DNA from: Ostrinia nubilalis
Lineage: Eukaryota; Arthropoda; Insecta; Lepidoptera; Crambidae
NCBI RefSeq assembly: GCF_963855985.1
Contig: NC_087110.1
Location: 5,013,001-5,077,000 of the forward strand
DNA: 64,000 bases
Direction: 5' to 3'
Shown here in pieces: positions 30,357 through 41,759 of the stretch; the first letter of the stretch is position 1; each line of letters opens with the position of its first letter. Under the pieces are notes generated by a model. It had not been told where the DNA came from, did no database searches, and worked only from the letters and a program-made list of their open reading frames with translations. Both the position numbers and the translations under genes were made by a program.

Positions 30357-31060
30357 TACTCTAGGAATGTTTATAAAAACATTATTTCGTATTTCGCTAA
30401 TCCATGTTCACCCAATCCGCACCCACCGATTCAGTGCGGCCATGAATAAGGCATATATCCCCCGATACATGCCCTAACCGGCGCGATATGACAAAGGGGC
30501 ACCGGATTTTTGGGTTTGAATTTATCGGAATTTATTACTCCGTGTAATGTCCAATACTGCGAGGATTTAGTACGTTTCGCGGGAATAATTTTGTATACTG
30601 GTACACTGGATTTAGAGGCCTATTATGTGTGCTGATCTATTCATCTCTGTCACTCACGCTGGGGTTTAGATGAAGGAAAAGGATAGATTCAGCTGAAGAA
30701 CGTAACGTGGTTTTACTTAATACGGCCTGTGAATTTGTGGAAGCGATCAAATTGTGTGGAAAGTTGGGAAATACGTCAATTTTACAGAGAATGTGAAAAT
30801 TGGAACCAATTCGAGAATATTTGCCCAATATGTCGAATGTAAGCCATCTCAGCTTTTTCATACGGTCATTTTGCTACTCATTAAATACTAATAGATTGAA
30901 ATGCCACTCACAGTGTAAGTTCAAACTCGTAGGTTTCGTCAGTTAATTTAACAGACAAAAAAACCCTTAGAAAAACGAAGGTATACGTTTTATTTCGGGA
31001 CAGTCTTTAATTCAAACTACTCGTTTTTATCCATTAAAGAACTACTAATAAATATACAAA
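30357..31060. other. No gene recognised
   Basis: Holds the second copy of ATGACAAAGGGGCACCGG (30488), whose first copy is at 29847. Otherwise unremarkable. Confidence 0.4.
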
Positions 31061-31061
31061 G

Positions 31062-31694
31062 GACATCATCCACGTTTCATATATTTTTGGTCCAAAATCA
31101 AAAGTGCCGGCCAACAAAAAAAAGTGCTGTATTCTGACAGAATACATCTGCCTTAGCATTTGTTACTATGGCACCAAAGCCGTAGCTCCACTGTGCGTCG
31201 AGTATTTGAGATCTAAAAGTCATCGACTATTCATACATTTTTTGTTCAAAATCAAAAGTGTCGGCCAATAAAAAAAAAAGTGCTGTATTCTGACAGAATA
31301 CGTCCGCCTTAGCATTTGTTACTATGGCACCAAAGCTGTAGCACCACTATGCGTCGAGTATTTGAGATCTAAAATTCATCGACGATTCATACATTTTTTG
31401 TTCAAATTCAAAAATGTCGGCAAATAAAAAAAAGTGCTGTATTCTGACAGAATACGTCCGCCTTAGCATTTGTTACTATGACACCAAAGCTGTAGCACCA
31501 CTGTACGTCGAAGTATTTGAGATCAAAGTCAGTCGCTTCATATATTTTTAGAACTCAAATACTACGATGCACAGTGGTGCTACAGCTTTGGTGCCATAGT
31601 AATAAATGCTAAAGCGGACGTATTCTATCAGAATACAGCACTTTTATTTTTTGGCCGGCACTTTTGATTTTGGACCAAAATGGATGATGTCCTT
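31062..31694. mobile_element. Foldback MITE with triplicated left arm
   Basis: Ends GGACATCATCCACG and TTGGATGATGTCC-like inverse. The left side holds three direct copies of a unit of about 150 bp (GTGCTGTATTCTGACAGAAT at about 31125, 31281 and 31434, each followed by TTAGCATTTGTTACTATG). The right side holds one inverted copy (31540-31694). No ORF; no clear target duplication. Confidence 0.75.
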
Positions 31695-31785
31695 TTTGAA
31701 AGAAGGTTACCTTGTAGGTACTGCAGAATTAATCTTTTGTACTCGTAGGTACACTTCAAACGCCTGAATGTATCAAGCTCACTTA

Positions 31786-32196
31786 GGGTGGATTCGACCA
31801 AACAAGAGTAAATATTAATCTCAGAATAAATCGTCAGTTTTGACATTATTGCCCATACTGTCAATCAATGTGCCTGTTGAGGAGAAAAACTCTGGAGCCG
31901 GTTTGGTAAAGTTGTATTTGTACTACACGCAGTAGATGTTGCTTTTACATTGGTTCGAGAGAGAGTGGTACAATGGTCGCACTCGTGCACAGCACGGACG
32001 GACGCGATTCCTTGTTTAAATCATTTCGTAAACTGTTAATTGTATTGTTAGTTCTTATAAAGCAAGATGAATTATAGATGGCGCTTTACAAACATTTGTT
32101 TTATACTAATATAGGTAGATGGCGCTAAAATGGGTTCGGAACAGTGCCAGTTATACCAAGAGTTATTCTCGGATAAAAGTTTGGTCGAATCGGGCC
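31786..32196. mobile_element. MITE family S (TIR GGGTGGATTCGACCAAAC)
   Basis: Inverted ends GGGTGGATTCGACCAAAC and GTTTGGTCGAATCGGGCC-like, flanked by TTA (31783-31785 and 32197-32199). The 3-bp TWA duplication suggests PIF/Harbinger. 411 bp, non-coding. Confidence 0.8.
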
Positions 32197-32199
32197 TTA

Positions 32200-32511
32200 G
32201 TCATTTCATTTTGCTTTTTTCTTTAAATTTAAACCGTACCTACTATATGTACCGTAACCATAAACTTGTTTTAGCAATTGTGTTTCTTTCCCCTACAAAG
32301 ATAACTCCCCAACAATACAAAAGTCAGCACTCCGGTGTGTTCATATATCTGCGCGAACGCAGGGGCTGGTTAACCGTGAAATTGAATATGTCCACTGGAT
32401 TTGTACGGAAGCGTAGTAGCATGTGCTTCGATTTAAGGATAAGTATAAAATTTCTGGATGTGGTATGTTAGCGAAAATAAGTTTCTTATATCTTTTTTAT
32501 CGTGATTTTCA
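32200..32511. other. No gene recognised
   Basis: A frame from 32130 to 32471 is open for 113 codons but starts inside the MITE end and shows no domain. Confidence 0.3.
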
Positions 32512-32665
32512 TGGAAGACGTTCACCCACAAGGTGGACCGACGACCTTATAAAGGTAGCGGGAAGGCGCTGGGTGCTGGCTGCTACTTACCGGCCTTTAT
32601 AGAAATAATTGGGGGAGGCCTATGTTCAGCAGTTCACGTCCGATGGTTGAAATGATGATGATCAT
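32512..32665 (+). mobile_element. RTE subfamily A 3' end
   Basis: CCCACAAGGTGGACCGACG, GGGAAGGCGCTGGGTGC, GAGGCCTATGTTCAGCAG and an ATGATGATG tail. Confidence 0.8.
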
Positions 32666-33976
32666 AGAGCTCTACAAATGGCTATTAGACACGGCTTAAT
32701 CATGGTTGAATGAGGTCTCCGTAAAAAGATGGTATTTATGATCAAATTAATTCAAACTCTTTAAATACATGTTTTAAAAATCGTATTACCATTTCGGGAT
32801 AACATTATGAGACGATGCTGAAAAAAGTGTCGGAAGAAACTCCCTCACCTTTTCAAAATGGATACTTAGATGAATTGTGTCAAGGGACTTGAAGGGCTAA
32901 ACGTAAATGGTGTTAAAACAGCTGCCTAATCGACAAATTCCATCAACTTTAGCATAAAGAAAACCTCATCAGCCAGTACTGAGAATTCACACATCGTCGA
33001 TAACCACATTTCCCTTCTAGGAAATGTTACATCTACGATATGCGCGGTTTGGGTTAAAACGTGTGCCGCTTCTCATTCATCATCTTGTTTTTCTGACTAC
33101 CCACAAAATGGCGGATCTCCTAACCAATGCAAGGGACTTTCAACTCTAAATTTAAGGGTTTATGGTTGGATTTGGATTGGTTTTGCTGAATATAACAGAT
33201 GCCATAGTACATTGGAAATTAAAGTTCATCCTAAATAGTGGATCTGCTGACAAACACTCCATCCTTTATTCGGCGAAGCTTTGTTTGTCATCGCGAACTA
33301 TGAATTTCAGAGGGATTTTTCATTAATTAAGAGGAATTCGAACTGTAGGAGACATAAATTATTCAGTTTGAACTTTGAAGTTTATAGTAGGTAGAAGACA
33401 ATGTGAGTAATTTATTTAATTAAGTTTAAGGTTAGTGAATCTAAAGAATGTTACTATGAACAGGTAATTTTGAACTGATTCAGTGATAGGTAACTTAATT
33501 TTCAAATTTTAAAAGATAAGCTGGCTCTCCTAATTCTGCGGCACCAGAACAAAATCATTAGATTATCATGAGATAATAATCTTCTTACAAATCCAACCTC
33601 GTTCTCCAAAAAAATGCGGGCAAACCCGCATGCCCTAACTAGTCCCCATAAATTTTCCACCTCAGCCAATCACACGGTACATAAAACTTGCAAGGATGGG
33701 AAATTGAAAATCCTGTAAATCCTTGTAGGGATGAACGTTCTGCAGTTTTGATATATGCCGGCCTAGCCCTTGGCGTTCCCGGAATTGTATGACGAAGGGA
33801 TGGGAATGGTTTCTAGCTGATAAATGGATCTTACATATCATGGAGCGTGAGGAATAAAAATGTTATTCAGATTGAAATATGTATATGGGTTACTGATAAT
33901 AAATGTTGCCAAAAAAACCTATACGTCAACTTTAACACATTTTGATGCACGATTTTTACATTGCCGTTGTTGCCTT
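32666..33976. other. No gene; one low-copy shared segment
   Basis: GCGGGCAAACCCGCATGCC with AACTAGT (33618-33645) matches 2838-2872. Nothing else recognised. Confidence 0.35.
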
Positions 33977-34123
33977 TTTCGTCATCATCATCATATCAGC
34001 CATAGGACGTCCACTGCTGAACGTAGGCCTCCCCCAAAGATTTTTTAACGACCGATTGGTAGCGGCTTGCGTTCAGTGCCTTCCTGAGCTCTAATTTTAT
34101 AAGGTCGTCGATCCATCTTTGTT
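33977..34123 (-). mobile_element. RTE subfamily A 3' end
   Basis: GTCATCATCATCATATCAGC tail, GACGTCCACTGCTGAACG, GGTCGTCGATCCATC. Minus orientation. Confidence 0.75.
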
Positions 34124-34802
34124 AAAACCTTGCCTTACCTTGCCTTTTAAATTAACGTTAATTAATGTGATTTCTTCTTCTGCTTTGTCAATCGTGTACG
34201 AGTAGTTACTTCACTATAATTAAAATTATTGGTGTTAATGGTATTTTAAAAACGGGGCTCACAACCTTGCAAGCAATATTCACCGCTGTATTCCATGGCT
34301 TCACTGAAAACAGCGGCGAATATTGCTTACACCTCGTATAGGTCCACCTACAGCGTACGAACTACAGAATTTCTGTTCTAAATATAGGCTGTCCAATATC
34401 CTAACCAAACAGGAACACTTGCTCCAAGGGATTTTGAACGTAGTGGGTCCCAGCATCAAACCAAATAGTGTGCCGAAAGATTCCAAACCTTACACCAAGT
34501 ATTACTAAAATTCCTAACCCATATATGCCAAGAACTAGGTATTAATTAGGTCTCAGATTTTTATAGGCATCGCAAGAGAATATACACCATTGGGTCGTTT
34601 TCGTACCTCTAGGCATATATGGGCTAATTTCATGCACTAAAAGCCCATTAAAACTTTCTTAGATCCTTTACAAAATTAATTGCGTTTAAACTTTGGCAAG
34701 GGCAAGGTTTAGTATTGTTTCTTATGCTTATACATCCCAAATCATGTTGTGTACCAGTAATCTTAGCTACACTGACAATAAAACCACCAAACATCCCCAA
34801 AG
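34124..34802. other. No gene; small inverted repeat
   Basis: AGCAATATTCACCGCTGT (34272) and ACAGCGGCGAATATTGCT (34310) form a 38-bp-spaced stem. The minus frame 34301-34486 has a faint LINE-like segment (LGPTTFKIPW) that I do not trust. Confidence 0.35.
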
Positions 34803-34805
34803 TAA

Positions 34806-35316
34806 GGGCTCTTTCCCATGGGAACATCACGTTTTTTTGCAGGATTCCGTTTATTTTATTTATTTTATTTGTTTAACAATGTATCAACAGCACTTAATTG
34901 TACATAAATGTGCAGGAAGATAGTATTAGAACATAAGCATAACATTTAGTAGGTACTATACGTGGTTTGGTTGTGGTTTAGTACTCAAATTCACACGAAT
35001 AATCGGAATCGAACACGGATCGGTTTTTGGCTACAACTGGGAAGTTGTAGCCAAAAACCGATCCGTTCGAGTTTACTATTCGGTATTGCTATTAAACTAG
35101 ACCAGTAAAACACAGGATTCAGTTTCCAATAGAAGTGTTCCCACTAGCAGCTTCCTCGTCATCATCATCAGTAGCTTCCTGCATATATTTTCTGCAAACA
35201 CCCATATCCCAAAAAATCTTAGCTGCAAAAAGCGTACTGCCGTGTGAAGACAAGTCGTTTTGCGGGATCCAGTAATGTAGTATCCCGTAAAATTGGACTG
35301 CCATGGGAAAGGGCCC
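34806..35316. mobile_element. MITE family I (TIR GGGCTCTTTCCCATGG)
   Basis: Left GGGCTCTTTCCCATGGGAAC, right CCATGGGAAAGGGCCC, flanked by TAA (34803-34805 and 35317-35319). Single ends of the family occur at 46725-46784 and 59865-59910. The copy contains the perfect hairpin at 35015-35066. Confidence 0.7.
35015..35066. repeat. Perfect 24-bp hairpin
   Basis: ACGGATCGGTTTTTGGCT and ACAACT pair with AGTTGT and AGCCAAAAACCGATCCGT around a 4-bp loop. The flanks keep weaker complementarity (CGAAC, GTTCG). It could be a tiny MITE or a cruciform inside family I. Confidence 0.7.
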
Positions 35317-35319
35317 TAA

Positions 35320-36097
35320 CCAAACCCCTTTTAAAGGGCCATAAAAGCAGCGAGCAACTTCGCAGCCGTCTTTAAAGTTCATAATCTCCATTTTAATTCA
35401 GAACTTTTATCGCGTAATGAATTTACAAATCCTTGGGGATTATCTGGAGTTGAGGAGTTGGGCCTACGCCGTGTGATTTATGGATCGATGGGAGATTGTA
35501 GGGCTCTTTTGTTTTAGAGAAGTCTTGCGGGAACAGTATTGGGTATAACGCCATGATATCATAAATGTGAAAGTTTTTGAGGATGATGGATGTTTGTTAA
35601 ATTGTTACTTTTGCAAGCAAAAATTTGTAAAAGTAATAGCTAGGTATTGATAGCAAAAACAGGCAATAGTTCTCTGAAAAGCAGTTTTTGTGTCATTGCA
35701 TAGTTAATTTGGATTTTGTAATCAGTATTTAAATAAACACAGAAGAGTGTTGGTTTATTCAATTTGTTTTAGACATATAATTTTTAGAACGTTAAAACTG
35801 TTGCACTTGCATCGATATAAATTTTAAAACCTTTGGTAAAGAGGCTGTCAATTATTGTGACTTAGTTTCAACACTGGCTTCTAGCTTTATGTTCTGAAGT
35901 AGTGATTGTGATAGGATGGCTTTTAAGAAGCTCTTTAAAGGTTCATAAAGAAAGACAATACACGAAATAGTTTAGCAGACCATGCAGAGGCTCGAACAAG
36001 CACCAGTATGTGCCATAAAAATATCGCATGTGAAATGTGTAAATGGCTTCTCGATAAAAAATGCCAGAACACAGAATGATAGCGAAGTGCCTACATA
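35320..36097. other. No gene recognised
   Basis: AT-rich; the ORF at 35982-36182 runs into the foldback and is not a gene. Confidence 0.35.
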
Positions 36098-36099
36098 TA

Positions 36100-37531
36100 G
36101 TCCAGTAGAATTAGCTTTTAAATCGGAAATAATTCCTACAAAAGATTTTATTGTTTTAATGGCTTCATTGGTTGCCCATTAAGACTCTCCTAAGTTTTCG
36201 ACTTCGACGGAGTTGTGCTTAAGTGGTGGGGGCCCCCGAAAGGGGCATTTTTTCGGTTTTCCGGTTATACCGCGTAAAGGACTTACCCTATCAAAAAGTG
36301 GTCTTCATGACGGTTGAAGGGCACTTAATCCTGCATTGAATAAGACCAAATTCATATGTTTTGGACAAACCGTTCTCGCGCTAAAGTTCGGCAAAGTAGA
36401 AAATATACGTATAATTAATGACCCTCTCAACGTCCAATGATTTGTTACCCACAGGCTTTCAAGCCTTGTAAAGGGTCGCCTTAACCAGTGTAACCCTAAC
36501 AAGGCTCACGAGTTTGATTCGCTTATCCTTTTTCGTCCCAGCCGTTCCTTAACTGCGGTTGCTGCACCTCTTCCTGGCACTCTCCTGAACGACTCTGTGT
36601 TACCTACTGTGGCTGCCCCTCTTCCTTGTATCCTCCTGCATGACTACGTTGCCTAGCCGTGTGCCTGGTCTAAGGTTCGACGCCAAAAATCAACAACAAC
36701 AAGTTCATATTAAAACGCTGAAGAGTTTTTTGTTTGTTTGTTTGAACGCGCTAATCTTAAGAATCACTAGTTTGATTGAAATCATTATTTTTGTGTTGAA
36801 TAGCTCATACATTGAGGAAGGCTATAGGATATATACAATCACTCTACGACTAATAGAGGCGAAGCAGTAAAGAAAAATGTTGCAAGCACGGGAAATAGTA
36901 TTTAAACTATTTTCACGCGTACGAAGTTGATTTTGTGGCGTCGAACCTTGGACTAGGCATATGGCTAAGCAATGAAATCGTACAGGAGGGTACAAGGAAG
37001 AGGGGCAGCTACATTAGGTAACACAGAGTCGTTCAGGAGAGTGCCAGAAAGAGGTGCAGCAACCGCAGTTAAGGAACGGCTGGGACGAACAAGGATAAGC
37101 GAATCAAACTCGTGAGCCTTGTTAGGGTTACACTGGTTAAGGCGACCCTTTACAAGGCTTGGAAGCATGTGGGTAACAAGCCATTGGACGTGGAGAGGGT
37201 CATTAATTATACGTATATTTTCTACTTTGCCGAACTTTAGCGCGAGAACGGTTTGTCCAAAACATATGAATTTGGTCTTATTCAATGTAGGATTAAGTGC
37301 CCTTTAACCGTCATGAAGACCACTTTTCGATAGGGTAAGTCCTTTACGCGGTATAACCGGAAAACCGAAAAAACGCCCCTTTCGGGGGCCCCCACCATTT
37401 AAGCACAACTCCGTCGAAGTCGAAAACTTAGGAGAGTCTTAATGGGCAACCAATGAAGCCATTAAAGCAAAAAAATCTTTTGTAGGAATTATTTCCGATT
37501 TAATCAATTTTTGTGTTTAATTCTACTGGCC
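36100..37531. mobile_element. Large foldback element, copy 1
   Basis: Tips GTCCAGTAGAATTA and TAATTCTACTGGCC lie inside TA on both sides (36098-36099 and 37532-37533). Arms of about 595-605 bp (36100-36694 and 36926-37531) surround a spacer of about 231 bp. Each arm carries a GGGGGCCCCCGAAAGGGGC-like G/C tract and a 106-codon frame. In the right arm the frame is open (36965-37285, minus); in the left arm a TGG to TGA change stops it. Reading upstream of that frame gives LNP..NKTKFICFG, which resembles the end of a LINE RT domain. TA targets suggest the Tc1/mariner group, but no transposase is present. Confidence 0.8.
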
Positions 37532-37658
37532 TAATATTAAAAGAGTCCCATTGGCAGCTTTTGAAACTGTAATATGGCTTCTAAACAGGTATGTATTACA
37601 AACAGACATATTATATAGATGATCTACACTGAACTGTCCCACCCTCAGATCAATGACA

Positions 37659-37674
37659 GGGGGGGGGGGGGGGG
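37659..37674 (+). repeat. G16 homopolymer
   Basis: Sixteen consecutive G, between the foldback and the next MITE. Length may be affected by sequencing. Confidence 0.8.
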
Positions 37675-37695
37675 CGCCATCATCGTTCAACTATA

Positions 37696-38169
37696 CAGGG
37701 TGGAATTTTGTAATGCCACCTGAAGGGAAAGTACTCTTAATACTGTAGATAGAAAAACATTTTCAAACAAAACATTCCTTTGTTTTTGAAAAGAAAGAAC
37801 TGCTTTAGATTTTTTTTCGAAAAGAAGATTTTTTTTTCGAAAATTCGCCACCGTGCCATACAATTTTCTGTAAATAATTAAAATAATTTAAGATTCCATA
37901 GTTTTCCTTTCCTTTGATTTGTCAAGTTTGTTAGAGAGGTTTCATCCTTATACTTAACCTGAACGATCGATGCAATAAAAATACAGGGTGTAATTTTTAA
38001 AAGATTTTAGTTGGTTCAATTCCTGGGTGTGCCAAGCAATATTTTGGAAATCTTTGAATGCAGTTCTATTTCTTTTCAAAAATAAAGAAATGTTTTCTTT
38101 GTGTAAAATTTTCTATCAACAGTTTTAAGAGTATTTTCCCTCCAGGTGGCATTACAAAATTTCACCCTG
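37696..38169. mobile_element. MITE family R (TIR CAGGGTGGAATTTTG)
   Basis: CAGGGTGGAATTTTGTAATG and CATTACAAAATTTCACCCTG, then AAGTACTCTTAA against TTAAGAGTATTT. Flanked by TATA on both sides (37692-37695 and 38170-38173). A further ACAGGGTG-starting block occurs inside (37982). The ACAGGGTG tip is widespread in arthropod non-autonomous elements. Confidence 0.75.
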
Positions 38170-38173
38170 TATA

Positions 38174-38463
38174 CTAGTTTCCAACATGGCGAAAATCATT
38201 GTGTTGGGTCCATAGACACAGATACCTGACCTGGAACTGTTAATAAAACCCCGGACACACGGTAACGGGATGTATTTCCTAATTGCGCGTGATTTGAGTG
38301 CTACCTCCGAACGTCGGAGATAGGGTCTGATTGGGTCGAGTTTGGGTGTGCCCAGGCTGTACTATTACTTATTCTGTGGCCCAGGTTTCAATTTCCGCTC
38401 CATCCGATCTTGGAAGGCGGTGTCTGCCTACGACCTTGAGTTTGGTTCAAGTGACAGACTAAT
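38174..38463. other. No gene recognised
   Basis: No frame or repeat I can name. Confidence 0.35.
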
Positions 38464-38575
38464 GCCCGTTTTCACCATCAATGCCTAATTTTTAAGTGAC
38501 CACTATGAAAACAAAAATCTTGTGTGTTACCATAGGAGTCACATAAAAATTAGGGATTGATGGTGAAAACTGGCA
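38464..38575. mobile_element. MITE family H, second copy
   Basis: GCCCGTTTTCACCATCAA left, TTGATGGTGAAAACTGGC right. Interior matches 4401-4508 (TAATTTTTAAGTGACC, TGTGTGTTACCATAGG-like). Confidence 0.8.
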
Positions 38576-39395
38576 AAAGACTATTTTTCTTTTGTAACCT
38601 TACACCTCACGTCGATATGTTAGATTTTTTGTGCTTCATTAGACGATTTATGTTCACTTTAATTTTCATCGTCATCATTTCAGCCTATAGCTGTGGATAT
38701 CTAGAATGTCGTGGTCCTCAGACTATCGACTAAAGTGTCTTAAATATTTGCTTAGACGTGGCCTCCATTCAAGAAGTTCAATCTACCTGCTATTTGGTTT
38801 TACGTTACGACACATGGAAAACAACACACACGTCATTTGTCCACCTTGTGGGTGGAAATCCCACGCTGCGCTTACCGCTTAGTCATACAGTTTAGCACAG
38901 CTACGAGTATACATAGGTATACTTATAAGTTATAAAACTATGCCGCTCCCGCTTATGTCTTCCACCCTCAAAACTGGGCAAAGTTTATCTTAACCGTACC
39001 ATTCACGAGTTGAGGCCCCAGGCGCAACTTTGTTTATAAAGAGTGTACTTTATAGTGAGCGCAGACCATTTCATGCCTTTACGAGTTTCAACTTTTTACT
39101 AGACGTTTTTACGACTTCGAAAGAAGCTTCCGATCGCGCAGCCTAGCTTTACGGGCTATAAACATTTTTTGAATAAAAACTTTTTTGTTTTCCAACCTCT
39201 GAATGCAGGTAAGTGATTTCAACCCTTTAGTGGGTCGTAGGGGTTTTTGAAACGTTCGACGTAGTATGACGAAAAAACTGATTCACACATGGCCTAGCGC
39301 TTAACTCAGGTAATGCCTAAGGTATGGGTGGGGGAGGGAGGGGTGACATTGACATATTTATGACAGAGCATACAAATCTAAAAGTTCAAGTAAAA
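38576..39395. other. No gene; RTE tail scrap
   Basis: CATCGTCATCATTTCAGCC at 38668 is a trace of an RTE (ATG)n tail in minus orientation. Nothing else recognised. Confidence 0.4.
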
Positions 39396-39590
39396 GGCAG
39401 GAAAGTTCTTGAGTGGCGACCACGAGCTGGAAGACGTAGCGTGGGCAGGCCTCCCACTAGGTGGACCGACGATCTGGTGAAGGTCGCGGGAAGTACCTGG
39501 ATGCAAGCGGCGCAGGACCGGTCTTTGTGGAAATCCTTGGGGGAGGCCTTTGTCCAGCAGTGGACGTCTTTCGGCTGAAACGACGACGAC
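39396..39590 (+). pseudogene. RTE subfamily B C-terminus, open to its natural stop
   Basis: Frame reads RKVLEWRPRAGRRSVGRPP, TRWTDDLVKVAGSTWMQAAQ, DRSLWKSLGEAFVQQWTSFG and stops at 39576-39578, followed by an (ACG)n tail (39582-39594). It is the best preserved RTE tail here. The 60-residue remnant lacks endonuclease and RT domains. Confidence 0.85.
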
Positions 39591-39595
39591 GATAC

Positions 39596-40260
39596 AAATC
39601 TAAAGCACATTTGAAGTTTTGCTAACATTTACCGTTCAAAAAACACCCACCCTCTCGTGCCGCTCCCATACAGGCACTGACTGAATTAACCCACTTGCTC
39701 CTACTGTATCGTTTACGATACACAAACTTTTAAAAAATAGAGATTTTTATGAGGGTAGTTTAAAATTGTGTTTTAAATAGTTTTTAGTCGTTGAGGTATT
39801 TGTCAGTTGGTATAAGTGTACGTGAGTTGTAGTTAAGCGCTAGACTTGTGTATAATATTCCCATTAACCCAAATTACTTGCTTTTTAGTTGAAACTTGTC
39901 TAAATAATTGATAGTGGAATAGATATAACGACGCGAACTGACAACTTCACAGCTGCCATTAGGGCCCATCAATCAATAGCAGGTGACGGAACTAAACGCT
40001 TGTTAATGTGTCTGAACTATTTCCGCGATAATATTGGCAGGGAAACTGACATTAAACTGATAACACTAGTTTACAAGGTTTTTTACCCAGAGATAAAACT
40101 GATATGTATCGTTAGAGTTATTAACCCTTACTTAAAAAGTGAACTTAGAAAAAATTTAGGACGTCAAATTTTGTAAATATTGATTATGTTAATTTTTATC
40201 ATTTTTATACATTTATTTCTAAAAACAACCAAAAATGAGTCGTATTACTCCTTCTTTTAT
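39596..40260. other. No gene recognised
   Basis: AT-rich, nothing named. Confidence 0.35.
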
Positions 40261-40261
40261 A

Positions 40262-40991
40262 TTAATTAGTATCAGTTTCCCTTATTATAGACCAACAGCA
40301 ATCCGCTAACATATTTTTATCCCAAATTCCTTGGTATCTTTCCTCAAAAACCTTCAAATCCTGGTGAAAACTTTCGCCATGCTCAACACTCACGCTTCCC
40401 AGGTTCTCAGGAAAAAAATCCAGGTGAGAATGTAAAAAATGAATTTTTAACGACTTATTCACACCCAATCTTTGGTAATTCCTCAATAATTTGGAAACAA
40501 TTTTTGCATAATTCTCAGATAAATTTATAGTTTCCCAGGAAACTTTTCACTACTGCTTTAAATTAATATCAAGCATCTTTCCCTTACTGGAATTGCTGGG
40601 TAATAACTCCTTCAGATTGTAGCACAGGTCTTGTGACTGATGCAACATCAAGATATTGTATGTTCTTGGTTTTTGTTGTTAAAACCTGTAGTTTCAGTGA
40701 GGCAGAAGTAACAGACATTAGTGTGATTTGTTGGTTCTCTCCATAACATTGGGGTGCCAATTCGTATATGTTTTCTTTTTCCTGCAGCCTAGTGCAATAA
40801 TATACTCCTCAAATTTTCGCACATTACACCAGGAACCCATTTTTTATCAGGTTTGTTACCGAGATTAGAAAGTAATAGAAATAGGCCGGTTTTACGGCCT
40901 TAGTGACTGGTCTCTTCTTTTTTGACAATATAATTTGGCCACAAACTTTGCAAAAGTTATTTGGGCTTAATTTACACTGCCTTGGTGACAT
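40262..40991 (-). pseudogene. Decayed, internally deleted copy of an unnamed multi-copy arthropod protein
   Basis: Minus-strand pieces in order: a start at 40991 followed by MSPRQCKLSPNNFCKVCG (a CX2C motif); after a frameshift, GNKPDKKWVPGVMC; after another, RIGTPMLWREPTNHTNVCYF with a following CLTE; then a gap and the C-terminal part KSLKIHFLHSHLDFFPENLG and RYQGIWDKNMLADCCW. I recognise these blocks from a large uncharacterised protein present in many copies in arthropod genomes, probably spread by mobile elements. The usual central part of several hundred residues is missing. Frameshifts and stops make it non-functional. Family function is unknown to me. Confidence 0.65.
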
Positions 40992-41258
40992 TTTAAAACA
41001 AGTGAAAATGTTAAAATAATACTTAAACGCAATTAAAATAAAGTAGAAACTCCGTCACGGCTAACAAGACAGCTTACTTAGGTAAATGTGGATATCTCAA
41101 AAACTTGACGTGATAAAAATATGAGACGTATATTTTTGTAATAAGGGGGCTGATAGAAAACACATCCAATATGAATTATCTTTGGGTAAAAGAAAAACTT
41201 TTTTTTTGTAAACTAGTGTAATCTAAGGTGGTGTTACATCCCTTACTAACCACATTTA
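40992..41258. other. No gene recognised
   Basis: AT-rich flank of the pseudogene; no terminal repeats found for a host element. Confidence 0.3.
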
Positions 41259-41453
41259 TCTATGTAAAAGCGAAGGATCACTGACTCACTCACTCATCAC
41301 AAAATCTCAGAAACTACAAGTGCTAGGAGTCTCAAATTTTGCATGGGGGTTCCTTTTAGAACGTAGGTGCTCACTAAGACGGGATTTTACGAAACTCCAC
41401 CCCTAAGGAGGTTAAACGGGGTCCAAGCGTACGAAGTCGCGGGCGGTTGCCAG
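41259..41453 (+). mobile_element. Non-autonomous Helitron, mutated 3' end
   Basis: Starts TCTATGTAAAAGCG after A; interior CACTGACTCACTCACTC and ACGAAACTCCACCCCTAAG; ends GAAGTCGCGGGCGGTTGCCAG, where the expected CTAG reads CCAG. Confidence 0.8.
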
Positions 41454-41757
41454 TAGGTAATACATATGTATAGGTACCTGCATTATAAAACACATTACCT
41501 TTTTTGTGTTGCGAAGTCGGGTAAAAATTTACACGCACTAACTACACATCATAACACTGAACTCGTTTTGAAAGGCTTTAGAAGTCAAATTAAAAGAAAG
41601 TTAAATTGTACCGAAAACAAACGAATCATCAGTTCGGAAAATGGGAAACTTTTTTGATGATCGATCCACTTTACACTTTTCGTTACAGTTATAATAATAC
41701 GCTGTTAGTTTGAAGAAAGAATAAGCTATTATTTTTAAGCATACGAGTATTTAGCTT
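41454..41757. other. No gene recognised
   Basis: Short AT-rich ORF at 41466-41657 without features. Confidence 0.3.
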
Positions 41758-41759
41758 TA

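Noticed and set aside
35119..35391. Minus-strand 90-codon frame with an acidic stretch as a gene
   Set aside because: It covers the right part and end of a TAA-flanked MITE and shows no domain.
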